DNA of 64,000 bases from an uncultured Dokdonia sp. (GTDB lineage Bacteria > Bacteroidota > Bacteroidia > Flavobacteriales > Flavobacteriaceae), in assembly GCF_947492815.1 (NCBI RefSeq), contig NZ_CANLOB010000007.1:1-64000 (forward strand). Reading direction: 5' to 3'. Each line of letters opens with the position of its first letter. Within the stretch, counting starts at the first letter, position 1. The notes under the pieces were generated by a model. That model saw nothing but the letters and a program-made list of their open reading frames with translations, had not been told where the DNA came from and made no database searches. Position numbers and translations under genes: made by a program. This document shows, piece by piece, positions 56,723 through 64,000 of the stretch.

Positions 56723-57811
56723 ATGATTTCAAAAGCACCTGGACGTATCTGCCTTTTTGGTGACCATCAGGATTATCTGGAATTGCCTATTATTGCTTGC
56801 GCTATCAATAAATATATCACTATTCAAGGCACCCCTAATAACACAGATACATTTGTGATTAACATGCCTGATTTGGGAAAAGAAGAACGTATACCCTTTC
56901 GTAAACCTGCCTCGCCGGCAGGCAGCAGCGATCTTATCCCAACCAAAGGAGCGCATCTCAAAACAGCTTTATATGTAGTACAACAGTACGGATGTATTCC
57001 CTCGCAAGGATATAATATTACCATACAAGGAAATATTCCTATTAATGCAGGATTATCGAGTTCTTCTGCTATGGTTGTTGCGTGGGTTCAATGGTTATTT
57101 ACTACTTATGGTTGTGATCATCCTATAACTCCAGAATTTATAGGTAAAATAGCGTATGAAGCTGAGGTGGTTGCTCAAAAAGCACCTGGCGGAAAGATGG
57201 ATCAATATACAAGTGCCATCGGAGATACTATTTATTTAGAAACGAATGCATCCTCAAATTATCGTAAGATAGCATGCGCATTAGAAGGACTTATTGTGGG
57301 CGAATCTGGTGTTGCAAAAAATACCGTAGGTGTTTTGGGAGATATCAAAGGAAAATCGTTGGAAGCCATTGCATTTATAGAAAAAACAACACCTTCTTTT
57401 GATCTTACTACGGCAACCCTTGAAGATTATAATGCATATAAAGCAATACTTCCTGATGCGTTACATCCTTTTTTTTACGCTGCTATTCAAAACCATTTGA
57501 TTACACAAGAAGCATTTTTCGCTTTAAGCGAAACAAAAATAGATTATAAACATATAGGTAATTTATTAAATGCGCATCATGCTGTTTTAAAAAACACACT
57601 ACAAATTACAGTGCCTGTAATAGACACTATGATAGATGCTGCATTATACGAAGGTGCCTATGGTGCTAAAATTGTAGGTTCAGGTGGTGGAGGTTGTATA
57701 TGTGCTATCGCACCTATTGAAAAACAACAGGACGTGATCAATGCCATACAAAACGCAGGTGCTAAAGATGCCTATACTATACAATTAAGCAAAGGAGCAT
57801 ATATCTTATGA
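56723..57811 (+). CDS. GHMP-family sugar kinase (galactokinase-like)
   Basis: 362 aa from the ATG at 56723; an earlier in-frame TTG overlaps the preceding gene. Motif 1 APGRICLFGDHQDYL, motif 2 NAGLSSSSAMVV and motif 3 GSGGGGCICAI fit galactokinase and related anomeric sugar kinases. Phosphorylates a sugar at C1; the substrate cannot be fixed. Two short palindromes lie in frame: CCTGCCTCGCCGGCAGG (about 56906-56922; residues PASPAGSS) and TTTCGCTTTAAGCGAAA (57517-57533; residues FFALSETK). Confidence 0.88.
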   Translation: MISKAPGRICLFGDHQDYLELPIIACAINKYITIQGTPNNTDTFVINMPDLGKEERIPFRKPASPAGSSDLIPTKGAHLKTALYVVQQYGCIPSQGYNITIQGNIPINAGLSSSSAMVVAWVQWLFTTYGCDHPITPEFIGKIAYEAEVVAQKAPGGKMDQYTSAIGDTIYLETNASSNYRKIACALEGLIVGESGVAKNTVGVLGDIKGKSLEAIAFIEKTTPSFDLTTATLEDYNAYKAILPDALHPFFYAAIQNHLITQEAFFALSETKIDYKHIGNLLNAHHAVLKNTLQITVPVIDTMIDAALYEGAYGAKIVGSGGGGCICAIAPIEKQQDVINAIQNAGAKDAYTIQLSKGAYIL

Positions 57812-58674
57812 CAAATACATTAATTATTCTTGCAGGAGGTGCTTCATCACGTATGAAAAAATCAATAACATCAGACCTTTCTGATGAGATGGTGGTACAA
57901 GCGAATACGCGTAGCAAGGCATTAATTTTACTGAACGATAGACCTATGCTTGATTATGTATTATACAATGCAAAACAAGCAGGGATTATTCATGTGGTTA
58001 TTGTGATTGGTCCGCAAGGTGGTTTATTTAAAGAATACTATGGCAACCAAGATCAAGGCAATGATTTTCATAGACTTCAGATCTCTTATGCGGTACAACA
58101 TATTCCTGAGGGTCGAGAAAAACCCTTAGGTACTGCCGACGCTTTATTGCAAGCCATAGAGCAATACCCCCATTTAAAGTCAAATAGTTTTTTAGTTTGT
58201 AATGCAGACAATTTATATAGCACTGCTGCTTTTTTCGCTTTGCGCGAAAACAAAAACAGTCACGCATTCTTAAATTATGATCGGTCAGCGCTAAAGTATC
58301 CTATGGAACGCATTGCTCGGTTTGCTTTAACAAAGATTACAACCGAACATTATTTACAAGATATCATAGAAAAACCTGAAGCTTCTGAAGTTGAAGATTA
58401 CAAAAATACTGATGGGACCTTTAGAGTCAGCATGAACATTTTTAAATTTCAAGGTGCTTCATTTTATCCTTATTTAGTGGCCTGCCCTATTCATCCAGAA
58501 CGTAATGAAAAAGAACTTCCAACTGCTATTCTCGCTATGGTACGTGAATACCCAACCGCGATGCAAGCCATTCCTTTTTCAGAACATGTTCCTGATTTAA
58601 CGGGAAAAGATGATATTTTTATTTTGAATGATTATCTTTCTACACATATTCCAACCTTAGATTGGACTACATAA
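57808..58674 (+). CDS. sugar-1-phosphate nucleotidyltransferase-like protein
   Basis: 288 aa. Begins with the NTP-transferase motif LIILAGGASSRMKK and keeps a KALILLNDRPMLDYVL metal/sugar-binding region and NADNLYS. Overlaps the kinase by four bases, so kinase and nucleotidyltransferase are translationally coupled: sugar to sugar-1-phosphate to NDP-sugar is the obvious inference. A TTTTCGCTTTGCGCGAAAA palindrome (58232-58250) adds FFALRENK, nearly the same peptide as in the kinase. Confidence 0.82.
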   Translation: MTNTLIILAGGASSRMKKSITSDLSDEMVVQANTRSKALILLNDRPMLDYVLYNAKQAGIIHVVIVIGPQGGLFKEYYGNQDQGNDFHRLQISYAVQHIPEGREKPLGTADALLQAIEQYPHLKSNSFLVCNADNLYSTAAFFALRENKNSHAFLNYDRSALKYPMERIARFALTKITTEHYLQDIIEKPEASEVEDYKNTDGTFRVSMNIFKFQGASFYPYLVACPIHPERNEKELPTAILAMVREYPTAMQAIPFSEHVPDLTGKDDIFILNDYLSTHIPTLDWTT

Positions 58675-58688
58675 TATAACGACTCCTT

Positions 58689-60494
58689 ATGATTGATTTA
58701 TCGACACTAGACCTTGTCATTATTATTTTGCTATTTGTCATTATCCTATCTGTAGGGTTTTATGTGAGTAAGACCTCAGGAAAAGATACCTCTCAATACT
58801 TTTTATCTGGTCGTAATATGCCTTGGTGGTTATTAGGGCTTTCTATGGTAGCCACTACCTTTTCGACAGATACGCCAAATCTGGTAACCGATATTGTACG
58901 TACCAACGGCGTTGCTGGTAATTGGGTATGGTGGGCGTTCCTGATCACAGGATTACTCACGGTTTTTGTATATGCACGCTTATGGCGAAAATCGAATGTA
59001 AAAACAGATATTGAGTTTTATGAGCTACGTTATGGCGGTGCTCCAGCGCGTTTTTTACGCTGGTTTAGAGCTGTCTTTTTAGGAGTGTTTTTTAATATGT
59101 TTGCAATGGCGGGCGTGATGCTAGCTGCCATCAAAATTGGTGAAGTGATGCTTGGATTAGAAGGAGAAATCACGCTTCTTATAGCTGGATCTATCACCTT
59201 ACTTTTTAGCTCTATTGGAGGGTTTAAAGGTGTTGTTTATACTGATTTTATTCTCTTTTTTGTTGCCATGGTTGGGGCCTTAGGTGCTGCAGTTTATATT
59301 GTAGGTCTTCCAGAAGTGGGAGGTTTAGAGGCACTCGTTTCTCACCCTAATGTAGCCGACAAGCTTGCTTTTGTTCCCGATGTAGATAAAAAAGAATTAT
59401 ATATTACGCTCTTCATTATTCCTATTGCTGTGCAATGGTGGAGTAGTTGGTATCCTGGTGGAGAGCCTGGTGGTGGAGGCTATGTTGCACAACGTATGCT
59501 GGCTGCTAAAAATGAAAATCACGCCATAGGTGCCACTTTCTTTTTTAATTTTATGCATATTGCGATTCGTCCTTGGCCATGGATTTTGGTAGCATTAGCT
59601 TCTCTTATTGTTTTTCCAGATATAGCGAGTATACAAGAAGCGTTTCCTAATATCTCAGATGACAAACTAGGACAAGATCTCGCCTATTCTGCAATGCTAA
59701 CTAAATTACCAAGCGGTTTATTAGGTATTGTACTAGCATCGCTTGCTGCTGCCTTTATGAGTACCATTTCTACGCATTTAAATTGGGGAGCTTCCTATCT
59801 AGTGAATGATTTATATAAAACACAGATTAAAAAAGAAGCTACCGAAAAAGAACAAGTGCAGGCTGGACGTATTGCAACCATTATTCTTATGGTGATCAGC
59901 GCACTTATGGCATTAGCCATGAATAATGCAAAACAAATATTTGATATCATTATTATGTTTGGTGCAGGAACTGGACTCATTTTCATACTTCGTTGGTTCT
60001 GGTGGCGTATCAATGCATGGACAGAAATAAGTGCTATGATTGCATCTGGGACCATCTCTATGCTGTTAACATTTACGCCTCTTGGAGAAACCATGTTTGG
60101 AAAAGCGGGGTGGATGCCTGCTTATTATCAATTTCCATTTATTGTGGTAGTGACTTCTATTATTTGGCTCATTGTTACGTATGCAACACAACCGGAATCT
60201 CAAGAAACACTAGCCCGTTTTTACCAGAGAACAACACCCGGTGGTAACGGCTGGAAAAAGATTGTCGCCCAAATGACTCCTGAAGAACAAAACGCTTCTC
60301 AGACGCCATGGATTGTACCACAAGGAATTCTTGCGATGTTACTAGGCTGTGCATTTGTGTATGGTGCTTTATTTTGTACAGGATATTTCATTTATGGAGA
60401 AACCACCAATGCACTTATTACATTAGGAGTTGTAATTATCTCTGGTGTATTCCTATTAAAAGTTTGGAAACGTCTTAAAGAAATTGCAGATTAA
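58689..60494 (+). CDS. sodium:solute symporter (SSS family)
   Basis: 601 aa with about 13-14 membrane helices. N-terminal LDLVIIILLFVIILSVGFYVSKTSG, then SGRNMPWWLLGLSMVATTFSTDTPNLVTD, the family's sodium-site region. Takes up a solute with Na+, here probably the sugar handled by the upstream genes, 15 bases after the nucleotidyltransferase. Confidence 0.93.
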   Translation: MIDLSTLDLVIIILLFVIILSVGFYVSKTSGKDTSQYFLSGRNMPWWLLGLSMVATTFSTDTPNLVTDIVRTNGVAGNWVWWAFLITGLLTVFVYARLWRKSNVKTDIEFYELRYGGAPARFLRWFRAVFLGVFFNMFAMAGVMLAAIKIGEVMLGLEGEITLLIAGSITLLFSSIGGFKGVVYTDFILFFVAMVGALGAAVYIVGLPEVGGLEALVSHPNVADKLAFVPDVDKKELYITLFIIPIAVQWWSSWYPGGEPGGGGYVAQRMLAAKNENHAIGATFFFNFMHIAIRPWPWILVALASLIVFPDIASIQEAFPNISDDKLGQDLAYSAMLTKLPSGLLGIVLASLAAAFMSTISTHLNWGASYLVNDLYKTQIKKEATEKEQVQAGRIATIILMVISALMALAMNNAKQIFDIIIMFGAGTGLIFILRWFWWRINAWTEISAMIASGTISMLLTFTPLGETMFGKAGWMPAYYQFPFIVVVTSIIWLIVTYATQPESQETLARFYQRTTPGGNGWKKIVAQMTPEEQNASQTPWIVPQGILAMLLGCAFVYGALFCTGYFIYGETTNALITLGVVIISGVFLLKVWKRLKEIAD

Positions 60495-60524
60495 TCGACA
60501 TAGAAAGGAGTTATATTTATACAC

Positions 60525-61019
60525 ATGAAAAAGATTTTAGTCACTTTACTTTTAGTCACGTCATTTTTACACATAACATACGCACAAGAAACCGCTAAAG
60601 TATATCAAGAAGCATTGCGTATTATTGAAAACAGTCCTACGTATAAAGAGCTAGGCATTGACAACTATACAACTGTTATCAGGACAACCAGTTTTGCAAA
60701 TCAGGCGTATGCTTTTTGGTTAGATGATCAGACACTAACCTTTAAAGATAGAGACTTTGAAAATTATTTTGGCGAGTTATACACACCTATAGAAATTCCT
60801 GTCTTTAAAGAGTTGCGTACAAAGAGAAGAGCAAAACACCTATTTGTCGTTACAGAAACAGAACACGATATATTTGCTATAGAAATCTTAGTCTTTAAAA
60901 GAAAACGTAGAGGAAAATACCCAAAATTCTATCAAGGAAAAAGCTACTCCTTCCTCTTTAGAAAAGGAGTAGATAATCGTGTAAAGTTAATTCACAATCT
61001 GGAGATTGTGAATAATTAA
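60525..61019 (+). CDS. secreted protein of unknown function
   Basis: 164 aa. Signal peptide (ILVTLLLVTSFLHITYA|Q), then a single basic domain (KEYxxxxGIDNYTTVI, FKRKRRGKYPKFYQG). No family recognised. It lies 30 bases after the symporter on the same strand and may be part of its operon. Confidence 0.75.
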   Translation: MKKILVTLLLVTSFLHITYAQETAKVYQEALRIIENSPTYKELGIDNYTTVIRTTSFANQAYAFWLDDQTLTFKDRDFENYFGELYTPIEIPVFKELRTKRRAKHLFVVTETEHDIFAIEILVFKRKRRGKYPKFYQGKSYSFLFRKGVDNRVKLIHNLEIVNN

Positions 61020-61071
61020 GAAAGCATTACCTTAAATAAATATCATTATATAGTGTAATCATTCTTTTTTT

Positions 61072-61085
61072 GCTTTCGCGAAAGC
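61072..61085. repeat. GCTTTCGCGAAAGC palindrome
   Basis: Intergenic copy between the secreted protein gene and the GG peptide gene, preceded by a T-run. Confidence 0.93.
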
Positions 61086-61120
61086 GAACACTTAAAAGGC
61101 ACCAAAAATCACCTCGGAAA

Positions 61121-61249
61121 TTAGGAAGGTATATTAAATGATTCCTCTTCTTCCCAAGTAATCTCATCATTTCCTACTTGAGTTATAGTCATTGTTGATG
61201 AACTACCTCCATTTATACTAGATTCCTCTTGTTTCGTTAATATTCTCAT
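61121..61249 (-). CDS. 42-aa GG-leader peptide
   Basis: Small gene on the minus strand: MRILTKQEESSINGG (leader ending in GG at aa 14-15) and a core SSSTMTITQVGNDEITWEEE ending FNIPS. The leader has the E-S-S-I-N-G-G form of Bacteroidetes double-glycine peptides. No modifying enzyme adjacent. The coding call is based on the leader and an open frame with its own ATG; no RBS expected in this group. Confidence 0.62.
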   Translation of the reverse strand: MRILTKQEESSINGGSSSTMTITQVGNDEITWEEEESFNIPS

Positions 61250-61413
61250 AAGCAACTATTTTATTTAACTTCTTTACTATTAAAACTATATCAATACTAT
61301 CAAATTCCTTATCAGTTTAAGATTTAAATAACAGATAATTAACACAAGTGATTCACATATATTCTTGCAAATTCCAAAATATTAATTAACTTTGAATTTC
61401 AAAGTACTTTATT

Positions 61414-62067
61414 ATGGAGTCAAATAAATATTTAGAAGACATTGTGAGTATCAAGTCTATGATGAGTAAATCTTCACGATTTATGTCATTAAGTGGACTT
61501 TCTGGAATACTCGCTGGGATATATGCCCTAATTGGTGCATTTGTAGCACATAACATTCTTACAACCGAACAGCTTACTTTAGGTGGTGCAAGGTATGCAT
61601 CGGTTGTAGGATTGATAAATGCGTATCTAGCACATCCTTCTGGCGCAAAATTATTCTTTGTTGCCTTGATCGTGCTTATAGCTGCAGTGGTTACGGGTAT
61701 TATACTCACGATACGTAAAGCAAAAAAGCACGAAGAAAAAATATGGGATCCTTCTTCACGAAGGTTACTTGTTAATTTTTCGATTCCTTTAGGTACAGGG
61801 GGTGTTTTCTGCCTGGTTCTATTACAATATGGTTTGATAGGATTAGTAGCTCCATGTACCTTGATTTTTTATGGACTTGCATTGATTAATGCTAGTAAAT
61901 TCACCTTAGGAGATATTAAATATTTAGGACTTGCTAATGTAATTATAGGATTGATAAGCACGCAATTCATAGGTTATGGCATCTATTTCTGGTCTCTAGG
62001 TTTTGGGGTCTTACATATTATTTACGGTAGTATGATGTACATGAAGTATGATATGAAAAAAGAATAA
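61414..62067 (+). CDS. membrane protein with duplicated 3' end
   Basis: 217 aa. Short N-terminal amphipathic part, then four to six membrane helices (LSGLSGILAGIYALIGAFVAH, LFFVALIVLIAAVVTGIIL, PLGTGGVFCLVLLQYGLIG). No family named with confidence; in Flavobacteria genes of this sort often precede a small DNA-binding regulator. That partner is missing here, and a copy of this gene's 3' end lies in its place (62140-62203). Confidence 0.72.
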   Translation: MESNKYLEDIVSIKSMMSKSSRFMSLSGLSGILAGIYALIGAFVAHNILTTEQLTLGGARYASVVGLINAYLAHPSGAKLFFVALIVLIAAVVTGIILTIRKAKKHEEKIWDPSSRRLLVNFSIPLGTGGVFCLVLLQYGLIGLVAPCTLIFYGLALINASKFTLGDIKYLGLANVIIGLISTQFIGYGIYFWSLGFGVLHIIYGSMMYMKYDMKKE

Positions 62068-62082
62068 CTGGTGGTTGTTTTA

Positions 62083-62112
62083 TAGAAAACGTATTTTTTA
62101 TCAACGTTTTCT
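62083..62112 (+). terminator. hairpin after the membrane protein gene
   Basis: AGAAAACGT pairs with ACGTTTTCT around a T-rich loop. Lies 16 bases after the stop. Confidence 0.6.
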
Positions 62113-62139
62113 GTAAAACTTTCCGTAACAGAAACTAGA

Positions 62140-62203
62140 TGGGGTCTTACATATTATTTACGGTAGTATGATGCACATGAAATATGATATGTGAAAGGAG
62201 TAA
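62140..62203 (+). pseudogene. duplicated 3' end of the membrane protein gene
   Basis: About 63 bases repeat 62004-62067 with a few changes (GATGCACATGAAATATG against GATGTACATGAAGTATG), including codons for GVLHIIYGSMMYMKY. The rest of the gene is not repeated, so this is a fragment. Confidence 0.88.
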
Positions 62204-62243
62204 TTTTTCAACTAAAAAAGATAACACGTAATTAAAATCACGA

Positions 62244-62777
62244 ATGATTTCCAATAAAAACATACCTTATTATATAATCGCCTTTATACTTTTTATAGTA
62301 TTAAAAGTAGGATACAGGTATGCGACTGTTGAAGATTTAGATTTTTTATTAAACCCAACTCATAAGATCATTTCGTTAGTAACAGGATTACAATCCACCT
62401 ACGCACATGACAGTGGGTATTATTATGAGCAGCTCAATATTGTGATTGACAAATCTTGTGCTGGTTATAATTTCTGGTTGTTATCTTTTTTAATGTTTAT
62501 TTTCTTACTCCTAAAACACACAACAACAAATTTCCAAAAAATAAATGTATTGTGGATTTCAATCATCGGTGCTTACCTATTAACCATAGGTGTGAATAGT
62601 GCTCGCATCTTTACTTCCATTAGCATACAACGTCAAGATATTTCCATTTTACAAATAGACCCAAGCATTACACACCAAGCAATAGGTATTTCTACCAATT
62701 TAACCTTTTTAGTCTTGACATATTTGCTTATAGAACGTGTATTAACCCATAAAAAAAGTGATGCAAAACTTACGTAA
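62244..62777 (+). CDS. xrtK: exosortase K
   Basis: 177 aa with about six membrane helices. Catalytic Cys72 in DKSCAGYNFW, Arg121 in VNSARI, His144 in ITHQAIGIS: the Cys-Arg-His set of exosortases. The short size and pattern fit exosortase K, whose proposed single substrate is encoded next door. Acts in the inner membrane as a sorting transpeptidase-like enzyme on C-terminal signals. It overlaps the downstream gene by 17 bases. Confidence 0.9.
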   Translation: MISNKNIPYYIIAFILFIVLKVGYRYATVEDLDFLLNPTHKIISLVTGLQSTYAHDSGYYYEQLNIVIDKSCAGYNFWLLSFLMFIFLLLKHTTTNFQKINVLWISIIGAYLLTIGVNSARIFTSISIQRQDISILQIDPSITHQAIGISTNLTFLVLTYLLIERVLTHKKSDAKLT

Positions 62778-64000
62778 TCCCATATGGATCTTAGTAGTAA
62801 ACACCCTTCCAGTAATGGTATTACTTTTTATTTTCTTTGGAGAATTTTCAATTATTGAAAGTCTTCTCAAAGAAGAGAATATCGCATTATGGAAATCTTT
62901 TGTTTGGGTACTAGTCGTACTTTCTTCCCTTAATTTCATCTATGCATTATATCTGATTTTAAAGAAAAAACAAGTATCCATTTATTATAGTATACTAGCC
63001 TTACTAAGCTACATTCCGTTTATTTATTTATTTGGGTATCATTCTGATGACATTATTCCTTTTTCAATTCCTAGATGGATGTTATCGGGTGATTTAATAA
63101 TGTATGTTGGGACATTCCTAATGCCTACACTAGCATATGCATTATTTGTACTAGTCACTGCGCTTACTTCAAATGACAAAAAGCATAAAGCTTGGCAGAA
63201 CTTCCTTATCGCCATTGCAATTCCTATCCTATTATATGTATTCTTACAAGTAATTGCACCCTTATGGCAAAGTGTAAATGGAGCGTATGAAATGCATGTA
63301 ATGCTTATCATCATTATTGTATGTACGCTTGTTTTCTTGTTTTTCTTAATTCGTGGAATTTATATTATTTCTACAAAAAAAAGCAGTGTTCTAAAAAAGT
63401 ATCAATACGTCTGGAAAATTCCGATTTTAATTATATTACCCTTAATAGGTTTACTTGTAAATAACGGTTACCTATTTCATACATTTGGCAGCAACAATGC
63501 TAGTGGTTTCTTTGGTAATTTCAATCACCCTTGGTTTTACATTCTTGCAATTTTAAATGGTATTCTTATTTGTTTACCTAACCTTGAAAAAAAGAAGTAT
63601 CGACTGTTTCTTATGATAGGAAGAGGTTTCTCCTTCGCATTTTCATTTTACTTCTTTATTGTTTTTCTACCTTTCTTACCGATATCTGTCATTGCTATAA
63701 TAGCTGTTGGCACAGGTTTTTTATTGCTCGCACCATTAGCTGTATTCATGATTCATATCAATGTATTAGCAAAGGACTTCGCATTCTTAAAAGAGTATTT
63801 TTCAAAGAAAGTAATTTGGACGCTAGCTATTGTAAGTTTTTTAATACTCCCTATGAGTATTACAACTACCTATATACAAGATAGAAATACATTACACAAG
63901 ACGCTTGATTATGTATACAGTCCTAACTATTCAAAAACTTATGACATTGATCAAACATCATTAAAAAAAACATTAGGAATTGTAAAAGGACATAAAGAAG
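62761..64000 (+). CDS. MSEP-CTERM protein, N-terminal part (3' end outside window)
   Basis: 413 codons visible, open at the right edge. The visible part is almost entirely membrane helices (IWILVVNTLPVMVLLFIFFGEF, then about ten more), followed from about aa 370 by a soluble stretch (DRNTLHKTLDYVYSPNY). The order xrtK then a polytopic protein is that described for the MSEP-CTERM/exosortase K pair; the C-terminal MSEP motif itself is off the window. It starts at the ATG within the last codons of xrtK, so translation is coupled. Confidence 0.85.
   Translation, partial: MQNLRNPIWILVVNTLPVMVLLFIFFGEFSIIESLLKEENIALWKSFVWVLVVLSSLNFIYALYLILKKKQVSIYYSILALLSYIPFIYLFGYHSDDIIPFSIPRWMLSGDLIMYVGTFLMPTLAYALFVLVTALTSNDKKHKAWQNFLIAIAIPILLYVFLQVIAPLWQSVNGAYEMHVMLIIIIVCTLVFLFFLIRGIYIISTKKSSVLKKYQYVWKIPILIILPLIGLLVNNGYLFHTFGSNNASGFFGNFNHPWFYILAILNGILICLPNLEKKKYRLFLMIGRGFSFAFSFYFFIVFLPFLPISVIAIIAVGTGFLLLAPLAVFMIHINVLAKDFAFLKEYFSKKVIWTLAIVSFLILPMSITTTYIQDRNTLHKTLDYVYSPNYSKTYDIDQTSLKKTLGIVKGHKE

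Overview
The window looks like chromosomal DNA of a marine Flavobacteriaceae member (Bacteroidetes). It is AT-rich. Promoters that can be read have the Bacteroidetes -7 form TAnnTTTG. The gene content is typical of the group: TPR-containing sensor kinases, LytTR regulators, thrombospondin type 3 (TSP3) surface proteins, GG-leader peptides with KERIxxLNxxEL leaders, HYC_CC_PP proteins, and an exosortase K / MSEP-CTERM pair. The species cannot be named from sequence alone.

Layout. 1-9920 is the 5' 3,306 codons of one giant minus-strand surface protein (cadherin/VCBS-like, then TSP3), with a 1,020-bp in-frame tandem duplication; its C-terminus is off the left edge. 9921-11402 has no gene. 11403-16023 is a regulatory block: a NarL-type response regulator, a TPR histidine kinase, a lipoprotein made of 13-residue repeats, and a LytTR regulator whose phosphorylation site is Asn. 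16330-17230 holds a decayed tandem duplication of a GIY-YIG gene plus tRNA-Leu, then the intact tRNA-Leu and tRNA-Gly. mutS follows. 20530-21603 is an orphan cluster of five small peptide genes: two copies of a GG-leader precursor plus a secreted acidic CGFFCS peptide, and one 32-aa GG peptide. 21703-33000 is mostly housekeeping: two SpoU methyltransferases, era, a Na+/H+ antiporter, mqo, an AhpD-like protein, an ECF sigma factor with a membrane partner, and an amidase.

33160-44362 is an all-minus toxin/immunity island. It has a 1,353-aa protein of unknown function, a small nucleotidyltransferase-like protein, an 806-aa toxin with a C-terminal deaminase-like domain, a SUKH immunity protein, then displaced toxin tips, immunity genes and broken copies. 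44363-46078 is a gene-free stretch with short repeats. 46079-50926 carries an M90 peptidase and a metal-handling operon (HMA-MauE fusion, NHL lipoprotein, double-HMA protein, outer-membrane protein, HYC_CC_PP). 51045-55164 holds msrA, a methyltransferase, a flavin reductase, kdsA and small genes. 55359-61019 is a sugar cluster (GH109/Gfo-Idh-MocA protein, GHMP kinase, sugar nucleotidyltransferase, sodium symporter). 61121-64000 holds another GG peptide, a membrane protein with a duplicated 3' end, xrtK, and the start of its MSEP-CTERM partner.

Two themes cut across the window. First, short palindromes (CGCTTTCGCGAAAGCG and relatives, and CCTGCC...GGCAGG) are scattered both between genes and in frame inside genes; a duplicated tRNA-Leu records insertions of this kind at base resolution. 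Second, several genes have duplicated, decaying 3' ends next to them. The best candidates for undescribed biology are the duplicated peptide pair at 20530-21603 and the toxin island at 33160-44362.
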